Shown here: piece by piece, positions 6,148 through 16,062 of the stretch | Layout of the letters: each line of letters starts with the position of its first letter | How positions within the stretch are numbered: position 1 is the stretch's first letter | Source of the DNA: Oscillibacter sp. | GTDB taxonomy: Bacteria > Bacillota > Clostridia > Oscillospirales > Oscillospiraceae | Length of the DNA stretch: 59,173 nucleotides | NCBI GenBank assembly: GCA_022791875.1 | Contig: JAAVZX010000015.1 | Coordinates: forward strand, 1 to 59,173 | Reading direction: 5' to 3' | Position numbers and translations under genes: made by a program | The notes under the pieces: generated by a model | Told to the model about the DNA's origin: nothing | What the model saw: the letters and a program-made list of their open reading frames with translations, nothing else | Database searches by the model: none

Positions 6148-9100
6148 ATGAAAAATTTGAAGAACCTGCGCAGGCGCGGTCTCGCCCTGCTGGTGGTCCT
6201 GACCCTGTGCCTGGGGATGCTGCCCTTCCCGGCGGCGGCCTCCGAGGCCCGCACCCACCCCGTCTTCGGCACGGAGCTGACGGCGGAACACCTGTGGGCC
6301 CTGGCGAAGGACCAGGCGGACGGGAGCGGCCCTGCCCGCGTCTCCATGGAAGACCAGTCTTCTGGGGAACGCGGAGGAAGTGACCCTGTTCAGCGAGAGC
6401 CTGGACGAGAAAATCGACGTCATCCGCGCGGATCAGGCCGGGGAATCGGACCGCGTGCTCTACGTGACGGAAGCCGGCGTACAGACGGAGTACGAAGCGC
6501 CTGACCAGACGCCCGCGCCCCAGCCGGAGCCGGAAGTTCCCGTTGAGACTCCCGTGGAGCCTGAGACTCCCGCGGAACCTGAGACTCCCGCGGAACCTGA
6601 GACTCCCGCGGAGCCTGAGACCCCCGCGGAGCCTGAGACTCCTGCGGAGCCTGAGACTCCTGCGGAGCCTGAGACTCCCGCGGAACCTGAGACTCCCGCG
6701 GAACCTGAGACTCCCGCGGAGCCTGAGACCCCTGCGGAGCCTGAGACCCCTGCGGAACCTGAGACTCCCGCGGAACCTGAGACTCCCGCAGAGCCTGAGA
6801 CTCCTGCGGAGCCTGAGACTCCTGCGGAGCCTGAGACTCCTGCGGAGCCTGAGACTCCCGCGGAACCTGAGACACCCGAAGAGCCCCAAACCCCCGCTGC
6901 ACCCGAAGAGGACGGCAGCATGAGCGCAACCCGGACGGAGATGGCGGCTCTTGTGGCCGTGACCGTCTACGTGGTCTACGCCGAAGCGGCCCTGTCCCCT
7001 GCGGCCCGGGCATTCCTGGAGGCCGTGGAGGCCCTGCCGGAGGACGTGGACGCGGAGAACCTGAGCGAAGTCCTGGCGCTTCTGGACGCCTGCCAAGCGG
7101 CCTATGAAGCCCTGACGGAGGACGATCTGGCCTTTGCCGAGGTCGCGGACGCCGCCCTGCGGCTGAGCGCCCTTGCGGAGGCGGCTTCCACGCTGGAAAT
7201 CGCGGACGCGGTGGAGGTTTCCTCTTACCAGGAGCTGAGCGCCGCGGTGGCAAAGGCCGGCAGTGAGCCTGTCACCATTATTGTCACGGAGTCCTTTGAC
7301 CTGACCGGATACCTACAGATCAAGCAGGAACAGACCGTCACCCTGACCGCCCGGGAAGGCGTGGTCCTGGGCCGCTCTGAGGCGGCGAAGGGCTGCCTTT
7401 GGGTGAACGGTACGCTGAACCTGAAGGACGTCGTGCTGGACGGCAGAAATATTCCGTGCGGTTATGCCATGGTCCATATTGTGGATACGGGCACGGTCAC
7501 GATGGATGAAAACTCCGCCGTTCAGAACGCGCACAACAACTACTCCGCCAAACAGTACGGCGGCGGCGTGTACAACGCCGGAACCTTCGTCCTGAACGGC
7601 GGCACTATCACCGGAAATACCGCTGATTCTTATGGCGGCGGCGTCTATAACAAGGGCGCTTTCACCATGAATGACGGCGAGATTTCCAACAACCTGAACG
7701 GCACCTGGTACGGCGGCGGTGTGTACAACAAGGGAACCTTCACCGCCAACGGCGGCAGGATCTGCGGCAACCAGGCCACCAATTCTACCTTTGGCTACGG
7801 CGGCGGCGTGTACAGCTCCACCGGCATCAACATGAAGGACACGGAAGTCTCCGGCAACGTGAACGGCGGCGTGGAGGTCGGCGGAGCCGCCCTGAGCGCT
7901 TCCACCGGCAAATACACGCTGGACAATGTAGCCTTCACCGGCAACACCGGAAACCGGCCCGCGCTGCTCATCAACTCCCTTGCCAGCTGGGACATCACCA
8001 ACTGCGGGATCTCCGGGAACCGGAATACAAACGGAGCCGCCGCGGAGCTCAAGATGGCAGGGATGACCCTCTCCCAAGTGGAGGAGGCCATGAAGTCCGT
8101 CAGAACCCTGGACGGCTGTGTCATCAGCGGCAACACATCCTCTTCTTATAACGGAGCCGCCCTCTCCCTGAGTTCCGGCGAGGGCGTCACAAACGTCACC
8201 AACTGCGCCATCACCGGAAACAGCGGCGTGAACGGCGGCGTTTACTGCGCGGGCGACGACGTTACGACCCTCGGTCCAGGCACCCGGATTGAGGGCAACA
8301 CCGGCACAACCACCGGCGGCGTCCACAACCAGCGCAGCAGCAACGGAGACGGCGCTCTGGTCATCGGCGGCGCTGTTGTCACCGGCAACTCCGGCAACTC
8401 CACCGACGGTGTTTACACCTCCGGTTCCAGGCTGGACTTTGTTTCCGGCGCAGTCTATGGCAACGGCAGCGGCAAGGATTTTCGCGCTGGCGGCCGGGTA
8501 ATGGTATATTCCCTGATCAAGGCCAGCGAGATGTCCGACGCGGGCACCGATTTTGCCGCTCAGGAGTATTCCTGGATGGGCGCACCCGCCGGGAAGGAAA
8601 ATGAAGCCCTGGAAAACGCGGGTGAGGTCACTCTGACCGCAAGTCCCAATATTGAGCGGGTCTACGCCAGAATCGGCGGGACGGAATACCTGAGCCTGGA
8701 GGCGGCAATCGAAGCTGCCAAAGAGGGCGATGTGGTTGATTTCGTGCTCGGCGAAGACGGCTTCGGCAGCAAGCTCACCGTCAGCGAACCCATTCCAATC
8801 AGCAAAAATATTTCCATCAGATTCAGTGAAACCCAGGGGCAGTCCATCCTTGCAAACGGCGGAGAGCTGTTCCAAATCGCAGAGGGCGTCACCCTGGCCC
8901 TCCGGGGCGCGGCTATGATGGACGGTAAAATCATCCTGAACGGCGGCAGTCTGGAGATGGACGGCGGCATCAAGGCGTATGCCTGGAGTACCGGCCAGGT
9001 TGTCAAGAAGGACCTTACGGTCGATGTGCAGAACGGGACCTTCACCATCAACGGCACAGTAACTCCCGATCAGTACAGTAATTCGCTGAAAGTCGTTCTG

Positions 9101-12100
9101 GCGAAGGGCCAGTTTATCACGGCGGGTGAGGGCTTCGGCATGGAGGCCCGCGCCAACATCAAAGTCACGCTGGACAGTGAGACCTATGACAAGTTCAATT
9201 CCGCGGGCAGCGAGACGGCCCTGGAGGGCTGTGTGCTCATTTCCGGCTGCGCCGATCAGTCCCTTCCCCCTGTGATCGAGTTCACCAAGCCCTTCACCAG
9301 CAGCTTCGTTCAGGTCAAGGCCGACAGTGAAAGCGGCAGCATTGTGCTCTTCAAGAACGTGCTGGCGGGCGGCGTGTATCTGGACGGCGGGAAGGGCAAG
9401 GACGAAAACTCCGGCCTGACCTCCGACGCTCCGGTCAAAACCTTTGAGAAGGCAATGGAAATTGCCAATAAAGAGGGAGACATCAAAACCATCTATGTCT
9501 GCGGAGAGGTCCCTGCCAGCACTGAGATCGACGGTATGCTGGAAAGCGGAGAGCCCGTCACCCTGATGCGCTACCTGGCTTACAAGGGGCACCTTATTAA
9601 GGCGTCTTCGGGCGCGAGCCTGAAAAACATCATCCTGGACGGCGCGTCCGGGATGGGTGTGAAGGACGGAAAGTCCCTGATTTATGTAACTGGCGGAACC
9701 GTCACCCTCGGCGAGGGCGCTGTGCTGCAAAATAACGATGTGAGCGAGCAGGCCACCTATCCCTGGCACTATGGCGGCGGCGTTTATGTCGGCGGCAGCG
9801 CTGAGTTCGTAATGGAAGACGGCGCGAAGATCCAGAACTGCACGGCCCGTGTGGGCGGCGCGGTTCTGGCGAACGGCACGTTTACCATGAACGGCGGCGA
9901 GATCGTCTATAATAAGGCGGTTCTTTCCGAAGACAACAAAAGCGGCCACGGCGGCGGCGCTGCGGTTCTTACGAACAGCGGCCATATGGTTATGAACGGC
10001 GGCTTGATCGACAGCAACTATGCTGCGGCGGCTGGCGGCGGTATCTCCCTTCCCTTCACGGAAAGCAATGATCTTGTCGTCGTAGGAGGTACCATCAGCA
10101 ACAACGAGGCTGAGTCCAGCGGCGGCGGCATCTACATCCAGTGTACAAACAAGGCTACAGTCGGCAGCGAGAACGGCAGCGGTATGGTGTATATCACTGG
10201 CAACAAGGCTCATGGCAAGTCTGTTAACGGACTTAACAACAGCCAGTATGCCGGCGGCGGTATCTATGTCAACGGCTCCAAAGACGGCTACGACAACGGT
10301 GTGCTCCAGCTTTACAATGTTGTCGTGACGAAAAACGCCGCAGACTGGAATGGCAACGGTCTCGCTGCCTGCCCCACCGGGCAATTGGATATTTACCTTA
10401 CCAATGGCGGCGCATTCTACGGAAACAATGGCGCTACTCACGACGACGTGTATTTTGTCGGCGATGCAGGTGGCGGTATTGTTGGCGCCCCAAGCACTAT
10501 GTTCTACAAATTCTTCCTGTCTCCCTTCATGCTGGGCGGCGGTGCCAGCAATTGGAAATACCTTGATGGCAGCAGCTGCGACCTGGCCGCGCTGGAAAGC
10601 TATGGCGCTGGAATGTCGCAGTTCTACAGCGACTGCAACGACGAAGCCATCAAAGCAGCTGAGAATGCGGCCTGTGTGTTTATTGAGGAAAACACCAGTG
10701 ATTCCAACGGCGGCGGCATTGGCACCAACGGCAAAGTTATTATCGGCACCAAGCATGATTTTACAGAGATCACCATCAAAGTCAGTAAGCTCTGGAATGA
10801 TGAAGGGCTTGAGGATCACCGGCCGGACTTCATTGACGTGATAATCTGGAGAACCGTTCAATCTGCGGCAATGCAAATGAGTATGCTGCGAAATGCGGCG
10901 TCCCAGAAAATGGCTATGTCCATGCTGCGAAACGATCCCGCGCAGACGCAGGAGGTCGACTCCAGCTATGAGGAAGTAGGTACGCTCCGCATCTCAAAGA
11001 ACGAAAACGGAGAATGGCCGGTGGTTTCTTACAACCACCTTCCCCAAGAGGACAGCAACGGGAATCCCTACGTGTACGGCATCAAAGAGGTCGTGTACGG
11101 CGAGTACAGCTACAGCGCTGAAATCGTCAAGGACTCCAACGGCGAAAATTCCTTCGTCATCACCAACACCCCCGCAGGCAAGCTGACCATCACCAAGGCC
11201 CTCGCGGGCACCGGCTCCGGCGCGGCGGCGGGCAACACCTTTACCTTCCGCGTCAGCTGTCCCGAGAACAGCTACGAGGAAACCGTGAAAATCACAGGCG
11301 CGGGCAGCGCCACGCTGGAAGGGCTGAAACCCGGCAAGTATACCGTGACCGAGGACGCCTCCGGCACTCAGGTCAGCGGCTATACCTGGGCCGTCTCCGG
11401 CAGCGGCGTGGAGGCGGAGGTGAAGGCCCATGAGACCAGCTCTGTGACCATCACCAACACCTACGAGCCCCAGCCCGATACCAAGGTGGGCAGCCTGATC
11501 ATCACCAAGGAGGTCAACGGCGGCGGCAGCGAGGCTCAGAGCAAAACCTACTCCTTCACCGTCACCGGCCCCAACGGCTACTCCGCTCCTGTGACCATCA
11601 CCGGTCCCGGCTCCGCACGCCTGGACGGCCTGGCCGTGGGCGAGTACACTGTGACGGAGGACCGGGAGGGCGCTGTGATCGGCGGCTACACCCTCACCGT
11701 CACCGAGGACGGAACCCCCGCGTCCGTGACGGAGAACGGCACCGCCAACGTCACCATCACCAACACCTACACAACCCCCGACAATCCCGGCCCCGGCCCC
11801 GGACCTGGCCCAGGCCCCGACCCCACGCCTCCGCGTACCCCCCAGCTCCCGGACCCCAACGACCCCGAGAGCCCCGAGGAGGTCACGGTGGTTGAGGAAG
11901 ACGTGCCCCGGACCTACGTGAAGACCTGGGACCCCGAGGAGGAAGAGTACGTGTATGTCCCCGAGGAAGACGTGCCTCTGGCGGACGTGACCCCCGAGAC
12001 GGGGGACAGCTCCGAGACGGCCCGGTGGGCCTTCCTCTGCCTGATGTCGGCGGCTGGGCTGGCCGTTCTGCGGTCCGTTGAGCCCCGGAAAAAGGAAGAG

Positions 12101-12109
12101 GCGGAATGA
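6148..12109 (+). CDS. Giant surface adhesin paralogue, frameshifted after the signal peptide
   Basis: A signal peptide frame starts at 6148 (MKNLKNLRRRGLALLVVLT), closely like the paralogue at 5197. The long body is in the next frame, open from about 6355 to 12109. Reading across needs one base removed, after which the product is about 1986 residues. The body shows PETPAE repeats (6544-6885), a helical domain like that of the paralogue, a Gly-rich beta-helix with GTFTMNGG-type repeats, SpaA/Cna-B modules ending TITNTY, a Pro-rich linker, and TPETGD plus hydrophobic segment and basic tail as a sortase-like signal. The frameshift lies between about 6300 and 6380. It could be a real mutation, phase variation or a sequencing error. 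An internal GTG at 6380 would give a body without export signal. Confidence 0.75.
6544..6885 (+). repeat. 18-bp coding tandem repeat, PETPAE units
   Basis: About 18 consecutive units encode PETPAE (first PETPVE), with synonymous third-base variation between units. It acts as a stiff Pro/Glu stalk at the N-terminus of the exported protein, in the position where the paralogue carries an unrelated acidic repeat. The unit length preserves frame on expansion or loss. Confidence 0.9.
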
Positions 12110-12161
12110 GCGAAGCGGGCGTTTGCCCGGAGTGAAGAGCGAATTCTGACCTGTGCGCGGC

Positions 12162-12189
12162 AGGGCCCCCGGCGTGTTCCGGGGGCCCT
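12162..12189 (+). terminator. Strong GC-rich hairpin after the plus-strand adhesin
   Basis: AGGGCCCCCGG (12162-12172) and CCGGGGGCCCT (12179-12189) form a perfect 11-bp stem with a CGTGTT loop. It lies between the convergent adhesin and Spo0A-like genes. It lacks a good T tract, so termination strength is uncertain. Confidence 0.5.
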
Positions 12190-12224
12190 GCTTCGCACTT
12201 GAGGCGGGAGGCCATAGGGGCGCG

Positions 12225-12569
12225 TCAGACGCTGAGGGTTTTCCGGGAGCGCTGGAGGTGGGCGGCGATGATGGAGATGAAGTCGGAGGCGGCGGGAGGC
12301 GCGTAGAGGGGGTAGCCAGCCAGATCGCTCAGATGCTTGCGGTTCACCCGCCAGGCCCGCTGGCAGGCCGTGCGGATATTCCGCTCCACGTTGGCGGCTT
12401 TCGCAGAGCAGCGCTTCGCGACAGCCTCGTAAATCTGCTCCGTCACGGACTGCAGGCGCTCCTCGTCCTCTATGGCCAGTTCTATGGCCAAGCAGGTCTG
12501 TACACAGCCGCAGTAGCGCTTCGTGATTCCCAGGGTCAGGAGCTCAGCGTAGATTTGGTCTTGTATCAT
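12225..12569 (-). CDS. Stand-alone Spo0A C-terminal (DNA-binding) domain protein
   Basis: The 114-residue protein aligns by eye with the Spo0A effector domain over most of its length. It has an N-terminal helix pair (ELLTLGITKRYCGC), a middle LQSVTEQIYEAVAKR, and the recognition-helix line AANVERNIRTACQRAW, which resembles the Spo0A SRVERAIRHAIEVAW. No receiver domain is present, so it would not be controlled by phosphorelay in the usual way. The start at 12569 follows AGGAGG with an 8-bp gap. Its own promoter contains several TGTC sites resembling 0A boxes, suggesting autoregulation or control by Spo0A. Its position beside the adhesins makes them possible targets, but nothing in the sequence proves this. 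Confidence 0.8.
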   Translation of the reverse strand: MIQDQIYAELLTLGITKRYCGCVQTCLAIELAIEDEERLQSVTEQIYEAVAKRCSAKAANVERNIRTACQRAWRVNRKHLSDLAGYPLYAPPAASDFISIIAAHLQRSRKTLSV

Positions 12570-12601
12570 ATGTAATTCCTCCTTTTTTATAGTATGGAAA
12601 T

Positions 12602-12661
12602 ATTATATGACATAGATCGACAATATTCAAAAATAACGACAGAAAAAGACAGGAAACGACA
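12602..12661 (-). promoter_or_regulatory. Promoter with phased TGTC (0A-box-like) sites
   Basis: On the minus strand TTGAAT (12630-12625), a 17-bp spacer and TATAAT (12607-12602) form a good promoter. The spacer contains ATTGTCGAT, close to the 0A box TTTGTCGAA. Upstream are three further TGTC motifs exactly 10 bp apart (plus-strand GACA at 12638, 12648 and 12658), and GACA at 12619 lies in the spacer. Helical phasing suggests cooperative binding of a Spo0A-type domain. Confidence 0.6.
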
Positions 12662-12832
12662 CGAATTTTTTTCATCGGACCGGGGGAACGGCCGCTTCGG
12701 GCTCTGCCGGGGCCTGTGAAGGGCCTTCGGAACCCGTGGGAGAGGGTGCTTTTTATGTGCGCCTAGTGGCGCTGGTACAGGGGAGCTGCTAATGATTCCG
12801 CTACCACTCCCTCAAAAATTTCCCGCCCCCAC
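12662..12832. other. Intergenic stretch without a recognised gene
   Basis: GC-rich sequence between the divergent promoters of the Spo0A-like gene and the kinase operon. I see no reading frame with a credible start, and only imperfect short inverted repeats near 12700-12730. Confidence 0.5.
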
Positions 12833-12861
12833 TTGTAATCATTGGAAGCCAGTGATATAAT
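12833..12861 (+). promoter_or_regulatory. Promoter of the kinase operon
   Basis: TTGTAA (12833-12838), a 17-bp spacer and a perfect TATAAT (12856-12861). Transcription would begin near 12868, which excludes any kinase start codon upstream of that point. Confidence 0.8.
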
Positions 12862-12916
12862 AAACCGAAAAATGTCGACAGCCCAACCGCGGCGCGCACC
12901 CAAAAACCGAGAGAAG

Positions 12917-14974
12917 ATGATGCTTTTGTCCGACAGCTCCGTATCCGTCCTGGGCCCCGATTACGAAAACCTGACGCTGATGTCCACCGGCGGCATGGGC
13001 GTGCTCTACCGCGCCCACAAGCGGGGACTGGATGTGGACGTGGTGGTGAAGCGGGTCAAGCCCCAGTTCCGGGGCGGGACCATCGAAACCCGGGAGGCCG
13101 GTATCCTGAAAAACCTCCGGAACGAGTTCCTCCCCCGCATTTACGACATCATCTACGGCGCGGACGGCTTTCTTTACACCGTCATGGACTGCATCCCCGG
13201 CTGCAACCTCCAGGAATACGTGGAGCGGCACGGGGCCGTTTCCCAGAAACAGTGCCTGAAGTGGCTCAAACAGCTCTGCGCAGTCATCGCTTACCTCCAC
13301 CGCCAGAAGCCTCCCGTGTTCCACTGCGACATCAAGCCCCAGAACATCATGATCACCCCCGACGGGGACATCTGCCTCATCGACTTCAACATCTCCCTCA
13401 TCTACGAGGACGCGGAGCTGAACGCCCTGGGCGTCACCCACGGCTACGCCGCCCCGGAGCAGTACAACCTGTCCCCCAAGGCGCTGGACCGCATTCCGGC
13501 AGAGGCGCGGGCCAGGTGGAACGCCTGGAGCAGGGCGGCGGCAGGTTACGGAAAAATCTCCGAACGGACCGACCTCTACGGCATCGGCGCGGTGGGCTAC
13601 TTCATGCTCACCGGCTACGCCCCCGCCCACAGCCTGGACAGCGTGATCCCCCTCTCCCGGTACAACATCAAGCTCACGGACGCCCTGCGGGAGGTCCTGG
13701 AGCAGGCCATGCGCCCCGCCCCCGGGGACCGCTTTCCCAGCGCCCAGGCCATGGGAACGGCCCTGGAAAACCTGAAAAAGACGGACCGCCGCTACCGGAG
13801 CTGGAAGCTCCGCTGCCAGCTCACCGCCGTGGCCCTGGGGACCCTGGCGTTGCTGAGCGTCTTCTGCGTCTGGCTGGGCTTCGAGTACCGTGGCCGGGAG
13901 GCGGGGGCGCAGTACCTCCAAATCGTGGCGGAGGCCGACGGGCTCATTGCCCAGCAGCGCTACGACGAGGGCCTCGGCGTCCTCAGCGGGGCCATCGCCA
14001 TGGACGGGGACCGCATCGAGGCGTACATCCGCGCCTCCGCCGCCCTGTACCGCCTGGGGCGCTACGGCGAGTGCATCGACCTCCTGGACGGCGCGGGCGC
14101 CGCCTGCACCCAGGGGGACATGAGCCAGGAGGAATTCGGCTTCGCCCAAGCGGAGCTGAACTACATCTTAGGTTCCTGCTATTTCCAGGAGGAGCGCTAC
14201 GAAGAGGCGGTCCAGAGCCTGGAGCTGGCCTCCTGGTTCGACAAAGAGGAACCCCTGTATATCCGGGACCTGGCGGTTGCCCAGGCCATGAAAGGAAATC
14301 TGGAGGAGGCGGGCCGGACCTGCGAAACCTTGAAGGCCATGCCCAATGCCGGAAGCGAAGACATCCTCCTGGTAGAGGGCGAGCTGGCCTACGCCGAAGG
14401 CCGCTATGAGGATGCGCTGACGCCCCTGACCCAGCTGACCCGGAGCCGCGACGCGGCCCTCTCCGGCCGGAGCTACCTCCTGGCCGCCCAGTGCCGCCGC
14501 CGCATGGGGGACCTTGCTGGGGAGATCGGCGTCCTGGAGGAGGCCCGGAGCGTCCTGGACGTGTCCGCCAGCGCGGTCCACACGGAGCGCCTTGCGGAGG
14601 CGTACCTGCAAAGGGGAACCGCCGACGGGTCCTCATCCGACTACGAGCGGGCCTACGCCCTGTGCGCCGAGCTCATGGAGCGGGGCACGGCCTCCATCTC
14701 CGTCCGCCTGAACGGGGGCCTTGCGCTGCAATACTTAGGGCGGACGGCGGAGGCGCTGGAGCTGATTGAGGCCATTGTGGCGGACTATCCCAACAGCTAC
14801 CGGGGCTACGCCCGTCTGGCCCTCCTGTGCCTGGACCAGCAGGTGGGGGACTACCCGCGGGCCAGGGAGGCATACAAGCAGGCGGAGGCCCTTTACAGCG
14901 GCGCGGGGGTCCAGGACAGCGAAATGACCTACCTGGCGTCGCTGATGGCGGAGCTGGCGGCGGACGGCGGCTGA
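12917..14974 (+). CDS. Membrane Ser/Thr protein kinase with C-terminal TPR domain
   Basis: The predicted product is about 685 residues. The kinase domain shows a Gly-rich loop STGGMGVLY (23-31), VVVK with Lys45, a catalytic loop HCDIKPQN (HCD instead of HRD, Asp138), DFN in place of DFG, and GYAAPEQY. This combination should be catalytically competent. A single membrane segment (about 302-322) separates it from tetratricopeptide-like repeats that would lie outside the membrane. The start is chosen at 12917 (GAGAG upstream), because the promoter places the transcript start near 12868; ATG 12872 would be almost leaderless. It heads an operon facing the T7SS locus, which encodes a PP2C phosphatase and FHA proteins. 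The topology of kinase fold, one membrane segment and outer helical domain recalls the pseudokinase EssB/YukC. Confidence 0.85.
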   Translation: MMLLSDSSVSVLGPDYENLTLMSTGGMGVLYRAHKRGLDVDVVVKRVKPQFRGGTIETREAGILKNLRNEFLPRIYDIIYGADGFLYTVMDCIPGCNLQEYVERHGAVSQKQCLKWLKQLCAVIAYLHRQKPPVFHCDIKPQNIMITPDGDICLIDFNISLIYEDAELNALGVTHGYAAPEQYNLSPKALDRIPAEARARWNAWSRAAAGYGKISERTDLYGIGAVGYFMLTGYAPAHSLDSVIPLSRYNIKLTDALREVLEQAMRPAPGDRFPSAQAMGTALENLKKTDRRYRSWKLRCQLTAVALGTLALLSVFCVWLGFEYRGREAGAQYLQIVAEADGLIAQQRYDEGLGVLSGAIAMDGDRIEAYIRASAALYRLGRYGECIDLLDGAGAACTQGDMSQEEFGFAQAELNYILGSCYFQEERYEEAVQSLELASWFDKEEPLYIRDLAVAQAMKGNLEEAGRTCETLKAMPNAGSEDILLVEGELAYAEGRYEDALTPLTQLTRSRDAALSGRSYLLAAQCRRRMGDLAGEIGVLEEARSVLDVSASAVHTERLAEAYLQRGTADGSSSDYERAYALCAELMERGTASISVRLNGGLALQYLGRTAEALELIEAIVADYPNSYRGYARLALLCLDQQVGDYPRAREAYKQAEALYSGAGVQDSEMTYLASLMAELAADGG

Positions 14975-14987
14975 GGAGGCGCGGAAC

Positions 14988-15122
14988 ATGGGAAACATCT
15001 TGATCATCGCGGGCTTCGCGGGCCTTGCCGTGACGGCCATCGCGATTCCCGCCGCCATGGCGGTGCTGCGGCGGCAGCTGAAAAAAATCAACGAGCAGAT
15101 CCGGCGGGAATACGAGCAGTGA
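14988..15122 (+). CDS. 44-residue single-span membrane protein
   Basis: ATG at 14988 follows GAGGAGG and lies 13 bp after the kinase stop. It encodes MGNILIIAGFAGLAVTAIAI and a basic amphipathic tail (RRQLKKINEQIRREYEQ). It is predicted to be one hydrophobic helix with a cytoplasmic charged end. No family is recognised. The strong ribosome binding site and tight spacing support it as a real gene. Confidence 0.6.
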   Translation: MGNILIIAGFAGLAVTAIAIPAAMAVLRRQLKKINEQIRREYEQ

Positions 15123-15150
15123 CCCGCGGGAACAATGGAGGGAACAAGAT

Positions 15151-15531
15151 ATGAAATTTGAGCAGGTCTGCCAGGCGGGACTGGCGTACTTTCAGCAGCA
15201 CCCGGTGTTCCGGGTCCTTCTGCCCATCTCCATGCCCCTGATGCTGGGCTGCGCCGCCCTGCGGCTGGTGGGGAACCTGATCAGCCTGGGGGGCTTCGTG
15301 TCGGCGCTGCTGTTCCTGGGCTTCTTCCTGGCCCTGTTCCTCACCCTGGCCCAGTGCAATTTCTGCATGGCGGGGATCGGCCTGGGGCTCCTGGCCGCGG
15401 ACTACCTCTGGAGCCTCCTGCACTCCCTGATCAAGTACCACAGCGTTTCCTACGCCGCCCTGGTGTACCTGATTGTGTACGGCGGGCTGGCGTTTCTCAG
15501 CTATCAGAAATCCATGACATTTAACCGCTGA
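15151..15531 (+). CDS. Multi-span membrane protein of unknown function
   Basis: This 126-residue protein (start MKFEQVCQAGLAYFQQHP, GGAGGG upstream) has about four hydrophobic segments: PISMPLMLGCAALRLVGNLI, VSALLFLGFFLALFLTLA, MAGIGLGLLAADYLWSLL and AALVYLIVYGGLAFL. No catalytic motif is visible. It is in the same operon as the kinase, zinc-ribbon and VWA genes, so a structural role at the membrane is a fair guess, but no function can be assigned. Confidence 0.65.
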   Translation: MKFEQVCQAGLAYFQQHPVFRVLLPISMPLMLGCAALRLVGNLISLGGFVSALLFLGFFLALFLTLAQCNFCMAGIGLGLLAADYLWSLLHSLIKYHSVSYAALVYLIVYGGLAFLSYQKSMTFNR

Positions 15532-15556
15532 ATCATAGGACAGGAGGGCCAAAACC

Positions 15557-16006
15557 ATGGGATGGGGCGACAAATTCAACCAGCTTACCAAAACCGCAGT
15601 CTCCAAGAGCAAGGAGGTCGCGGAGATCACAAGGCTGAACATGGAGATCAGCAGCAGCGAGCAGAAAATGAAGGAGCTGGCGGCGCAGATCGGCATGATC
15701 GTGGCGGGCCAGAGCCTGCTTTCGGACCACGAGGAAATCGCCGGACTGGCAGAGCAGGTCCGGGCCCTCCAGGAGGCCGTGGCGCGGAACCAGAGCCTGA
15801 TCCAGGAGATCCGGAACATCAACATCTGCGCCCAGTGCGGCGCGGAGGTGTCCCGAACCAGCAAGTTCTGCGACAAGTGCGGCAGCCCCATGGACCGCTC
15901 CGCCCTGGAGAGCGCGGACGCAGCCCCGGTGTGCCCCGCCTGCGGGGAGCCGCTGGAGCCGGACGCGCTGTTCTGCACCAACTGCGGCGCTAAAGTTTCG
16001 CCGTGA
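15557..16006 (+). CDS. Coiled-coil protein with two C-terminal zinc ribbons
   Basis: This 149-residue protein starts at ATG 15557 behind GGAGG. The N-terminal two thirds is helical and charged with heptad-like spacing (VAEITRLNMEISSSEQKMKE), suggesting a coiled coil. The C-terminus has two treble-clef or zinc-ribbon units, CAQCGAEV-x-CDKCG (about 95-110) and CPACGEPL-x-CTNCG (about 130-147). Such ribbons usually bind zinc structurally and mediate protein contacts. The product is predicted to be cytoplasmic. The next gene also ends in a zinc ribbon, so the two may act together. Confidence 0.75.
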   Translation: MGWGDKFNQLTKTAVSKSKEVAEITRLNMEISSSEQKMKELAAQIGMIVAGQSLLSDHEEIAGLAEQVRALQEAVARNQSLIQEIRNINICAQCGAEVSRTSKFCDKCGSPMDRSALESADAAPVCPACGEPLEPDALFCTNCGAKVSP

Positions 16007-16016
16007 GGCGGAGAGA

Positions 16017-16046
16017 AAAGGAGCCGGCTGTGGAGCCGGCTCTTTC
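16017..16046 (+). terminator. Intra-operon hairpin, possible attenuator
   Basis: AGCCGGCT (16022-16029) and AGCCGGCT (16034-16041), each self-complementary, pair around GTGG, extended by AAAG/CTTT, and are followed by CTTTCCC. It lies just after a stop codon and before the ribosome binding site of the next gene. It probably lowers read-through or stabilises mRNA segments rather than ending transcription fully. Confidence 0.45.
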
Positions 16047-16062
16047 CCAAAGGAGAGGGACT

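Noticed and set aside
7313-10876. 1187-codon minus-strand frame inside the second adhesin
   Set aside because: Antisense shadow of the beta-helix repeats; no start signals and Ala/Val/Asp-rich nonsense composition.
12842-12916. Upstream TTG start (12842) for the Ser/Thr kinase
   Set aside because: It lies inside the -35/-10 promoter, so it cannot be transcribed from that promoter.
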